The notes under the pieces: model-generated | Seen by the model: only the letters and a program-made list of their open reading frames with translations | What the model was told of the DNA's origin: nothing | Database searches by the model: none | Shown here: positions 44,258 to 52,084 of the stretch, piece after piece | How the letters are laid out: each line of letters opens with the position of its first letter | How positions within the stretch are numbered: the first letter of the stretch is position 1 | Translations under genes and position numbers: made by a program | Source of the DNA: Parapedobacter sp035556095 | Lineage (GTDB): Bacteria; Bacteroidota; Bacteroidia; Sphingobacteriales; Sphingobacteriaceae | Length of the DNA: 64,000 nt | Assembly: GCF_035556095.1 (NCBI RefSeq) | Contig: NZ_DATMFT010000011.1 | Span: 1 to 64,000, forward strand | Direction of reading: 5' to 3'

Positions 44258-47200
44258 TCAATCCACATCATCTATTTTCGGGCTAGCTGTAGCCAAAGCA
44301 ATTTGTTGCTGGGCCAATCGTTGCATGATTTGCTGCCATGGGTCTTGAAGCCCTCCGCCGTTTAATGCATGTAAATACTGAAGAACTTCCGGAGCTACAT
44401 GGTAAGTCGGAGGTTCAACAGGCTCTTGTCGGGCAACGGTAGGATGAAGAACGAGGGCAAATTGATCCGGATTAGCTTTCTTGTAGAGCGCCTCATCCAT
44501 TTGCCTCCTCAGTTTATGCAGAACAGGGTTGTATGCCTTGTTTGCCACAGGTCCAATTACGGTTTGTGCCAAGTCTAGAAAATTCGCCGCATCCAGTCCG
44601 CCTATTGCTGTCCCGGCAGTATTTGAAACTACGATTAATCGCCCCATTATGAACTTGTCTGCACCCAATTGCTCGTGTTTTGTCAGGCTTTCAACCAGCA
44701 TGAAATTATTGGGCATAGCACCTAGAGCACTGATCTTTGATAAGGAGCTATTAGTAATATCCAATATTGGGATAACATCGCTCTTCGTGGGATCTACAGT
44801 ACCGTTTTCCAGTTGCCATTTACCTTTAATTCTATTGGTGACATCCTCAAGTGGCATTCGATCTCCTGAAGTGATCACGGGCGACATATCCGCATGCACG
44901 ATGTCGCCCGCATCATGTCGACCCAAATTCGAACGCCGTGCACCACCAAATACTCCTACTTCGAAGTATGAATCCAAATCCTGATACTGATTTGATGGTA
45001 CGTCCCTCTCATCGGCATCCACATTTTGCTTGAATCGATTTGCCAATAAACCTGCCGCCACTAACGCCTGCTCTCCACTATCGAGGTAGAAAACACGATG
45101 ATCTCCCCGTATCCCCTCAAGGCTCTTTTTCAGGTAAATCTCAAAGGGATCGGACTCATCTTTAAATTTACCAGGTTGATCCGGGTTCAGGTTGGGGTTG
45201 GTGGTTATCGGCATCACCGCTGTAGTATAAACGAATGAATATTCCTGTAATTTATCGACCAGATCGGATGCCAGGAGGAAGTTCTTTTCCAATTTGTTGG
45301 TAATATTTGCGTTAGAATCCCTTTTCTTCATACCCACGAGGTCATCACCAACTTTCAATACCGTTTCGGCCTGTTTGAGCTTGATCAGCATCCTAATTTT
45401 CAGCCAGCGCGCCACTCTTTCTTGTTTTTCACTCGGATAAGCCTGGGGCTCTGGATTCTTTAAAGCAACGTAGGTATGGCGCATTGCCGTCTTCAGCCCT
45501 TCAAGATGCGACAAACCACTATCAAAGTTGGATGAAACACTTGAAAGATCAAAATCCTGGCGCGCTCCCGGCAAAGGTGCTTCTTCTCCTCTTGAACGAT
45601 AGGCCCCTTCTTCCAATTTGGTCATGATCCCGGTCAGGCCTGCTGTCAGGACCTCTATCGGGGCGTAGCCGGGCCAAAACCGCACCGAATCTCCGGTATC
45701 GGTTAATGTAGGCCGTTGAAAACCAAAGCTTCCCCGGCGGGTAAGTTGTACCTGCCAATCACCTCCTGCGCGCTGGTTGAAATCCGTGATCATCAAGGGT
45801 AATACGTCGGCGGTGTTGGCAGATCGAGGGTTAGTAAAATCCCGATCCCCATAGAATACCTGGATATGGTTGCTCTTCTTACCCCGAAGCACCTTTTGGG
45901 GTACATGCAAGATCAAACTCGGATGATCTCCGGAACCGATAGCCTTTACACCCGGAACCTTTCCATTGATCCGCGTGGCAATGGCATTGATTACCTGTGC
46001 CCGTTCCTGCAAAAATGCATCATGGGCATTGGTATTCGGATCTTTTGCAGCGATGGCCTGTTGGAACGAGGGGCCGTCCAGTCGTGCAAGATGCTTATCA
46101 AGATCGCCGGATAGCCGCCGTGATTTTCGGATACCGGGATCAGGGGTCGCATCGAACAACAACTGGTTCGAAGCTGCCTGAGTATCTGTCGTGTCCACAT
46201 CCATTGTTTGCAATGGATCCGCAGTCAAAGTCCCCATCGCATCCCCTTGTACGTGGATATGTTTTAATTCCCCTCCCTGATAAATACCGGTGCCACGACC
46301 GCTAACCTCAAAATCACCCCTGCCCTTATAAACGGTTGGATGATCATTTAACTGCACATTTTTATCCCTAATATCGATGCTTTTTCCATCGCCTATCAAT
46401 CCGACATCAGTACTATTTATTATTCCCTCCCCAGGCCCTTCTGCATGACATTGATTTGGATGTGGATTTTGAATTGTTGGATTTTGAATAAATCCAAACC
46501 GGTCATTGTTTCTGCCGGGATCTTGGATCAGATAGAACTTGCTCGTACCCCGCGTACTTGCCAAATCGATTGCACGATTCAATATCTCCATATTATTAGA
46601 CGGTAATCCGGCTGATGGCAAGCTCAGGCGTGCCGTACTTACGTGTGTACCGGACTCGTCTAAAATCAACTTATCCACATTCGCCTGATCACGGGTTTTT
46701 GCCTGCAATTCAAGTAAGGCCGTATTGAGGGGTTGGATCCAGGAAGTAGGCACTCTCCCCTTCAACTCGAGTAATTGTTTGTGCAGGATATTCAGCCTAT
46801 GGACGGTGTTGCTTCTGACATAACTTCCATCATCTTGTCCTGTCCGATCGAATCCCTGACCTGAATCCCCACTAAACGGAGCAATGTGCTTATGCATTGC
46901 AATCATCATTGCGAGGAAATTGGAATCCACGGTGTTAATATCTACCGCGTCCACTTGTTCCGCTAAATCAGTTTGGTCGGTGAGACCGAAAAAGCTGTAT
47001 AAAAGCTGCTGGTACTTTTTCTTCGCTTTTGCTGTTGAGGAAAGTGATTTGGAATCTTTATTTCCGTACCAATCATCTCCTGTTTTTGAACGATCATTGA
47101 GATCAATTTCTTCATCATCCAGTTGAATTAGCGGTACCCGCTGGATGTTGTGTCCTATTACACCTTCCTGTAATTCTACATGAGGATGCGCCTCTTCCCC

Positions 47201-47776
47201 TTGTGATGCTTTCTCTCCCATTAAGTCGGCTTCACTTTCGAGAGTGGGATCGTCATTGATATCAATCTTTCCTTTGAGTTGTTTTGTTACAGACACCCTT
47301 CCCTGCTTCTGCTGCACAACGTGCCAAGCTTCGTGCGGCAGATGTTTTTCCTTTCCGGGTCCGATATGGATATCTGTTCCCTGAGCATAAGCATGAGCCC
47401 GAAGTTGAGCAGGTTTTGAAGAATTGTAGTGAACTTTCACATCATCCATGGAGTACCCCGAAAGCCCTTCAATCCCAGATTTCAGGTTGTCGGGCAAGCC
47501 CGTGTTATTTTGCCTTTGACTTGACTGAAGACTTGCTCTCTTTTCGATGGGCTGCTGTTGTTGGGCAGAATGGTTATCAGCCATAGCCTGCAATTGTGCA
47601 GCTTGCTTGTCTTGAAGGCTCTTGTTGGCTATTTCTTGTAGTTTTCCTTGTATAACCGCTTCAGGTCGATTGTCGACAAATTGAAGAGTTGATTCACCAC
47701 CGCTCGGCATCTGGGAGGCTGCAACGGAAACCGATGGGCTTTTATTCTCCTGTGTTTTGTCAGCGTGAGTATTCAT
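44258..47776 (-). CDS. large DUF4157 protein with C-terminal PLP-enzyme-like region (putative injected effector)
   Basis: A 1172-residue soluble protein without signal peptide. A Gln-rich N-terminus (1-90) precedes a DUF4157 domain (about 93-190): LPDNLKSGIEGLSGYSMDDVKVHYNS-like opening, GTDIHIGPG, the zinc-protease motif HEAWH (148-152) followed by VVQQKQGRV, and ESEAD (180-184). DUF4157 proteins are linked to extracellular contractile injection systems as cargo. The centre (190-850) is not recognised. Residues 870-1110 have the order of a Cys/Met-metabolism-type PLP enzyme: FYLDSGEQAL (896-905), PILDIT (D1006), and VESLTKH with K1033 placed 27 residues after the Asp, then a glycine turn GRLIVV. 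The usual C-terminal small domain is missing. Effector role is inference; no injection-system structural genes are in the window. Confidence 0.8.
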   Translation of the reverse strand: MNTHADKTQENKSPSVSVAASQMPSGGESTLQFVDNRPEAVIQGKLQEIANKSLQDKQAAQLQAMADNHSAQQQQPIEKRASLQSSQRQNNTGLPDNLKSGIEGLSGYSMDDVKVHYNSSKPAQLRAHAYAQGTDIHIGPGKEKHLPHEAWHVVQQKQGRVSVTKQLKGKIDINDDPTLESEADLMGEKASQGEEAHPHVELQEGVIGHNIQRVPLIQLDDEEIDLNDRSKTGDDWYGNKDSKSLSSTAKAKKKYQQLLYSFFGLTDQTDLAEQVDAVDINTVDSNFLAMMIAMHKHIAPFSGDSGQGFDRTGQDDGSYVRSNTVHRLNILHKQLLELKGRVPTSWIQPLNTALLELQAKTRDQANVDKLILDESGTHVSTARLSLPSAGLPSNNMEILNRAIDLASTRGTSKFYLIQDPGRNNDRFGFIQNPTIQNPHPNQCHAEGPGEGIINSTDVGLIGDGKSIDIRDKNVQLNDHPTVYKGRGDFEVSGRGTGIYQGGELKHIHVQGDAMGTLTADPLQTMDVDTTDTQAASNQLLFDATPDPGIRKSRRLSGDLDKHLARLDGPSFQQAIAAKDPNTNAHDAFLQERAQVINAIATRINGKVPGVKAIGSGDHPSLILHVPQKVLRGKKSNHIQVFYGDRDFTNPRSANTADVLPLMITDFNQRAGGDWQVQLTRRGSFGFQRPTLTDTGDSVRFWPGYAPIEVLTAGLTGIMTKLEEGAYRSRGEEAPLPGARQDFDLSSVSSNFDSGLSHLEGLKTAMRHTYVALKNPEPQAYPSEKQERVARWLKIRMLIKLKQAETVLKVGDDLVGMKKRDSNANITNKLEKNFLLASDLVDKLQEYSFVYTTAVMPITTNPNLNPDQPGKFKDESDPFEIYLKKSLEGIRGDHRVFYLDSGEQALVAAGLLANRFKQNVDADERDVPSNQYQDLDSYFEVGVFGGARRSNLGRHDAGDIVHADMSPVITSGDRMPLEDVTNRIKGKWQLENGTVDPTKSDVIPILDITNSSLSKISALGAMPNNFMLVESLTKHEQLGADKFIMGRLIVVSNTAGTAIGGLDAANFLDLAQTVIGPVANKAYNPVLHKLRRQMDEALYKKANPDQFALVLHPTVARQEPVEPPTYHVAPEVLQYLHALNGGGLQDPWQQIMQRLAQQQIALATASPKIDDVD

Positions 47777-47951
47777 AATTTATTCTTTCCAGTTTCTGTC
47801 TATTGCCTATAACAGTTCGGGGCTTGACGTTCGGGCGGGATCTCAGTACAAACCTGAATACGAGCCGGCATTTCAAAGTTACACAATCGCTTACGACTTT
47901 TGAACACCTTTTCTAAATCCTATCAAACTCGGGTTTATTCTTTTTTTTCCA
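47777..47951. other. upstream region of the DUF4157 protein gene
   Basis: Non-coding. On the minus strand TAACTTTG (47881-47874) matches the -7 consensus 98 bp before the start codon, without a good -33. It is followed, on the plus strand, by a start-less short frame. Confidence 0.35.
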
Positions 47952-48086
47952 ATCATTAACCAACTGGCCCACCTACATAAGGCACGCGAACGGCTTCGGG
48001 CAAATACGGATGACACCGATAAGCTCGCGCTTGATTTCGAGACCAAGGCGCTCGATGCCTGTTACCGGCAGCACGACCATACTTGA
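47952..48086 (+). pseudogene. short start-less frame, probable 3' remnant of a gene
   Basis: Plus-strand codons 47952-48083 give about 44 residues of protein-like sequence (INQLAHLHKARERL, then LALDFETKALDACYRQHDHT) ending at TGA 48084-48086. There is no in-frame ATG, GTG or TTG upstream close enough. The charged, helical composition contrasts with the surrounding non-coding DNA. The stop overlaps a TTG start of the next frame in the manner of coupled genes. I read it as the tail of a truncated gene. Confidence 0.4.
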
Positions 48087-48310
48087 GAAACAAACTTAAG
48101 CTTCTTCAACATAAAGACGCACTATTCAGCTTCGAAGTGCGGATTACCGAACTGGAATACACACGTTTGCCCATTGAGCAGCAGCTCGATTTCCTGGAAG
48201 CGGGCTCCCAACTGACGGACCAGCAAGAGCTTCCCATGGTTGACGAACGGCTTACCATGTATCGCAGGGCTGAAAGGGTCAACGACCACATCGAAAAGAA
48301 TATCCTCTAA
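48083..48310 (+). CDS. small hypothetical protein
   Basis: A 75-residue, charged, helical protein from a TTG start overlapping the stop of the preceding remnant. No family recognised: it begins MRNKLKLLQHKDALFSFEVRI and includes PIEQQLDFLEAGSQL and VDERLTMYRRAERVNDHI. A correctly oriented terminator lies 28 bp after the stop, which supports a real transcript. It could be a surviving gene of a larger lost unit at the edge of the islet. Confidence 0.45.
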   Translation: MRNKLKLLQHKDALFSFEVRITELEYTRLPIEQQLDFLEAGSQLTDQQELPMVDERLTMYRRAERVNDHIEKNIL

Positions 48311-48337
48311 ACGAGCATCCGTGGGGTCACAACAAGC

Positions 48338-48369
48338 GGCCATTCCCAAAAAGGGCGTGGTCGTTTTTT
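48338..48369 (+). terminator. rho-independent-type terminator
   Basis: GGCCATTCCC (48338-48347) and GGGCGTGGTC (48353-48362) form a stem with a two-base internal mismatch and a 5-A loop, followed by GTTTTTTA. Orientation fits the small plus-strand gene ending at 48310. It lies 12 bp from the der stop codon on the other strand. Confidence 0.65.
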
Positions 48370-48380
48370 ATGTATTTGGA

Positions 48381-49682
48381 TTACTTTTGCCGGAAATATA
48401 CCTCAATAGGCACACCTTCAAAATCAAAGTTCTCGCGCAGCTTATTTTCTACGAAACGCTTGTAGGGTTCTTTGATATACTGGGGGAGGTTACAGAAAAA
48501 GGCGAACATCGGTGATTTATCGCCAACCTGTGTCACGTATTTTATTTTGATGTATTTGCCTTTGGTAGCTGGAGGCGGGTAGCTTTCGATAATGGGTAGC
48601 ATCACCTCGTTTAGCTTCGAGGTGGATATTTTTTTTACCTTATTTTTATAAACTTTCGATGCTGCTTCTATCGCCTTGAAAATGCGTTGCTTCTCCGTAA
48701 CCGATGTGAAGATGATCGGCACATCGGTAAAGGGCGCGATTTTTTCGCGGATGAGCTCTTCAAAAACTTTGGTGGTTTTATTGTTCTTTTCAATCAAGTC
48801 CCATTTATTGACCAGGATGACCACGCCCTTCCGGTTCTTTTCAGCCAGATGGAAAATATTGATATCCTGGGCCTCAATTCCCTCGGTCGCATCCAGCATG
48901 AGGATGACGACATCCGATTCTTCCAGCGCCTTGATGGTCCGCATCACCGAATAGAATTCGATATTTTCCTTTACCTTGGCCTTGCGCCGGAGACCGGCCG
49001 TATCGATCAGGATAAAATCATGCCCGTATTGATTGTAATTAATGCGGATGGAATCCCGCGTGGTGCCTGCAACAGGCGTAACGATATTACGCTCCTTGCC
49101 AATTAGGGCATTGATAAGAGAAGATTTGCCTACGTTGGGCCTTCCCACAATGGTATATTTTGGCCGTTCGTCTTCTTCCTCTTCCTCCTGCTCGAAGTGC
49201 TTGACCACCTCATCTAACAACTCGCCGGTGCCGGATCCTGTCATGGACGACAGCGGATATATTTCGCCTAAACCGAAGCTGTAGAAGATACTGGCCTCTT
49301 GCTGTAGCAGCGGATGGTCGACCTTATTGACCACGACAAACACGGGTTTCTTGCTACGGCGCAACACGTCGGCGATGGCGTCGTCCAAATCGGTAATACC
49401 GGTGGTTACATCTACCATAAAAAGGATAACCGAGGCTTCCTCAATGGCAATCATCACCTGCTCGCGGATGGCAGACTCAAACACGTCATCAGACCCATGC
49501 ACGTAGCCGCCCGTATCGACCACGGTAAACTTCTTGCCGATCCATTCGCCCTGTCCATAATGCCGATCGCGTGTCACGCCACTGAAATCGTCTACAATCG
49601 CCCGCCGGCTCTCTGTCAATCGGTTATATAACGTCGATTTGCCAACGTTTGGCCGTCCTACTATTGCGATGATATTTGCCAT
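48381..49682 (-). CDS. der: ribosome biogenesis GTPase Der
   Basis: A 433-residue protein with two GTPase domains in tandem and a C-terminal KH-like domain, needed for 50S ribosomal subunit assembly. First P-loop GRPNVGKST (9-17) with DFSGVTRDRH and DTGGY; acidic linker EEEEEDERP (about 167-175); second P-loop GRPNVGKSS with TPVAGTTRDSI and DTAGLRRKAKV. NKVDH and NKWDL are the two NKxD motifs. It is the last gene in the recJ-lptB-GH3-der run and marks the right border of the accessory islet. Confidence 0.97.
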   Translation of the reverse strand: MANIIAIVGRPNVGKSTLYNRLTESRRAIVDDFSGVTRDRHYGQGEWIGKKFTVVDTGGYVHGSDDVFESAIREQVMIAIEEASVILFMVDVTTGITDLDDAIADVLRRSKKPVFVVVNKVDHPLLQQEASIFYSFGLGEIYPLSSMTGSGTGELLDEVVKHFEQEEEEEDERPKYTIVGRPNVGKSSLINALIGKERNIVTPVAGTTRDSIRINYNQYGHDFILIDTAGLRRKAKVKENIEFYSVMRTIKALEESDVVILMLDATEGIEAQDINIFHLAEKNRKGVVILVNKWDLIEKNNKTTKVFEELIREKIAPFTDVPIIFTSVTEKQRIFKAIEAASKVYKNKVKKISTSKLNEVMLPIIESYPPPATKGKYIKIKYVTQVGDKSPMFAFFCNLPQYIKEPYKRFVENKLRENFDFEGVPIEVYFRQK

Positions 49683-49689
49683 AAGCCCA

Positions 49690-49697
49690 CAAAGGTA
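49690..49697 (-). promoter_or_regulatory. possible -7 element for der
   Basis: TACCTTTG on the minus strand, 7 bp before the start codon at 49682. No clear -33 TTG at the expected distance. It would let der be transcribed separately from the genes before it. Confidence 0.4.
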
Positions 49698-49719
49698 AGG
49701 ATAAGGAATGGTAAACGGA

Positions 49720-51237
49720 TTAGTTTGCTTTCAGTTGCTCCAAAATATCGTCGAGGTAGGCACGGTCATTGGCCAGCCGAGGCACCTTATTCTGGCCACC
49801 GAGCTTGCCCCGCGACTTCATCCAGCGGTAAAACGTTCCTTCGGGTGCATGATGGATAATAGGGGACCGCAAGGCCAAGTCATTAAACCGCTTCGCGTCA
49901 TAGTCTGAATTGACCTCACGCAACGCCGCATCCAACACCTTGCAAAACTGGTCGAAATCACGGGGTGGCTCTTCAAATTCGATGATCCACTCGTGCGCAC
50001 CCGCCTTGTCATCACTAAAATAAACCGGCCCTGCGGTGTAGTCACGGATGCTGGCCTCCGTCTCCGCACAAGCCTGCTTCAACGCCTCGTCGGCATTGTC
50101 CACGATGACCTCTTCGCCAAATGTATTGATGAACTGCTTTGTCCTTCCCGTAACCTGGATTCGGTAGGGGTGCAGGGTCGTGAATTTAATCGTATCGCCT
50201 ACCATATAACGCCACAACCCCGCATTGGTCGAAATAACCAACGCATAATTCTTGCCCAATTCCACTTCGTGCAGACCCAATGTTTTCGGGTGTTCGTCAA
50301 ACACGTTCTCCATGGGAAGGAATTCATAGTAAATCCCATAATCGAGCATGAGCAATAGGTCTTCGGAATTGGATTGATCTTGCAGGGCGAAGTACCCCTC
50401 CGAGGCGTTGTAATTCTCGAGGTAATACATGCTATCGGACGGGACAAGTTTCTTAAAAAGCTCACGATAGGGTTTGAAACTAACACCACCGTGGCTGTAA
50501 AACTCCAGGTTGGGCCAAATCTCAAGGAGGTTGTTTTTTCCCGTAAGTTCCAGCATCCGTTTGGCCAGCACCACATACCATGTTGGCACACCCGATAGAC
50601 TGGTTACGTTTTCATGTATGGAGTTTTGGGCTACCGTTTCGATTTTCTCTTCGAAATTGGGATTGAGGGCGGTCTCCAGATCAGGGGTGCGATGGGTCTC
50701 TGCCCAAAAAGGCAGGTTACGCAAAATAATGGATGAAAGATCGCCATAATAAGAGTCGGACTGGAAGTTGTTGATTTGGGAGCTTCCGCCGAGTACCATG
50801 GACTTCCCCGTCAGTATCTTGGTGTCCGGCCGGTTGTGGCAGTATACGGAAAGCATATCTTTTCCACCCTGATAGTGGCAGTCTTCCAGCGCCTCCTCAC
50901 TCACGGGGATAAACTTACTCCGGTCGGCAGTGGTACCCGATGACTTGGCGAACCACTTGACATCCGATGGCCAGAGAATATTCTGTTCGCCCTTGATCAT
51001 GCGGTCAATGTATGGTTTGAGACTGTTGTAATCTTGTATCGGCACGCGCTCTTTGTAGGTTTCGGCAGTTAGTATGGAATTATAGTCATACTTTTTACCC
51101 CATTCCGTAGCCTCGGCTGTAGAGAGCAAGCTCTGGAACCACTCCTCCTGTACCTCGTGCGGATATTTCATGAAAAGCTCAATCTGGTGAATGCGCTTTT
51201 TCATGATCCACGTGAATATCGAGTTGATGAAAGCCAT
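49720..51237 (-). CDS. GH3 auxin-responsive promoter family protein (acyl-adenylate-forming)
   Basis: A 505-residue member of the GH3 family, ANL-type enzymes that adenylate a carboxylic acid and often join it to an amino acid. The adenylation motif is FAKSSGTTADRSKFIPVS (about 92-109); later parts are SHGGVSFKPY, YNASEGYFALQDQ and VSTNAGLWRYMVGD-like VISTNAGLWRY. Common in Bacteroidota, where the natural substrate is unknown. It lies 37 bp before der and 69 bp after lptB. Confidence 0.9.
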   Translation of the reverse strand: MAFINSIFTWIMKKRIHQIELFMKYPHEVQEEWFQSLLSTAEATEWGKKYDYNSILTAETYKERVPIQDYNSLKPYIDRMIKGEQNILWPSDVKWFAKSSGTTADRSKFIPVSEEALEDCHYQGGKDMLSVYCHNRPDTKILTGKSMVLGGSSQINNFQSDSYYGDLSSIILRNLPFWAETHRTPDLETALNPNFEEKIETVAQNSIHENVTSLSGVPTWYVVLAKRMLELTGKNNLLEIWPNLEFYSHGGVSFKPYRELFKKLVPSDSMYYLENYNASEGYFALQDQSNSEDLLLMLDYGIYYEFLPMENVFDEHPKTLGLHEVELGKNYALVISTNAGLWRYMVGDTIKFTTLHPYRIQVTGRTKQFINTFGEEVIVDNADEALKQACAETEASIRDYTAGPVYFSDDKAGAHEWIIEFEEPPRDFDQFCKVLDAALREVNSDYDAKRFNDLALRSPIIHHAPEGTFYRWMKSRGKLGGQNKVPRLANDRAYLDDILEQLKAN

Positions 51238-51306
51238 TTTTTTAGTCGTGAGTCCTAGTCGTTTGTCGTAAGTCGTTTGCCTTAAGTTCTTGGTAATCTA
51301 AAATCG

Positions 51307-52041
51307 TCAAAGTTTTTTACGTCGCAACTCAAAATTTCGCCCGAGGTAAAATTTACGGGCCATTTCATTCACCGCGATCTCCTCTGGCGTGCCGGCAAGC
51401 ATAATCTTACCTTCTGTCAGCAGGTAAGCACGGTCGGTGATTGATAAGGTTTCCTGCACATTATGGTCGGTGATTAAGATACCGATGTTACGGTGTTTCA
51501 ACTTAGACACAATGGTCTGTATTTCTTCCACCGCGATCGGGTCTACGCCGGCAAAAGGCTCATCCAGCAGGATGAAATTCGGCTTGGCTGCAAGGGCACG
51601 CGCTATCTCCGTGCGACGGCGCTCACCACCCGACAGCAAGTCACCGCGGTTTTTCCGCACGCGATTCAGGCTAAACTCGGCCAGCAATTCCTCCAATTTT
51701 TCCTTCCGCTCTTCACGGTCCTTATGGTGGATTTCAAGGACCGCCATGATGTTATTTTCAACCGACAACTTCCGGAATACAGATGCCTCCTGTGCCAGAT
51801 AACCTATTCCCTTTTGTGCCCTGCGGTACATGGGATCTTCGGTAATTTCTTCGCCATCCAAGTATACATGCCCTTCGTTAGGCTTGATCAACCCTACAAT
51901 CATATAGAACGACGTCGTTTTTCCAGCACCATTGGGGCCCAATAGCCCCACGATTTCACCTTGTGCCACTTCGAAAGAAACATCGTTTACCACTGTACGT
52001 TGGCGGTATTTCTTGATGAGATGCGCTGCTTTTAATATCAT
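51307..52041 (-). CDS. lptB: LPS export ABC transporter ATP-binding protein
   Basis: A 244-residue ATPase of the LptB2FG complex, which extracts lipopolysaccharide from the inner membrane. Walker A GPNGAGKTTSFYM (about 35-47), Q-loop near YLAQEAS, signature LLSGGERRRTEIARAL (about 135-150), Walker B NFILLDEPFAGVDP and switch His in ITDHNV. The LptB type is supported by the length and the FRKLSVENNIMAVLE segment. It is 43 bp downstream of recJ. Confidence 0.95.
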   Translation of the reverse strand: MILKAAHLIKKYRQRTVVNDVSFEVAQGEIVGLLGPNGAGKTTSFYMIVGLIKPNEGHVYLDGEEITEDPMYRRAQKGIGYLAQEASVFRKLSVENNIMAVLEIHHKDREERKEKLEELLAEFSLNRVRKNRGDLLSGGERRRTEIARALAAKPNFILLDEPFAGVDPIAVEEIQTIVSKLKHRNIGILITDHNVQETLSITDRAYLLTEGKIMLAGTPEEIAVNEMARKFYLGRNFELRRKKL

Positions 52042-52084
52042 GTATGATTTTAGATTTTAGATTTAATCCAAAAACCGTAAATTC

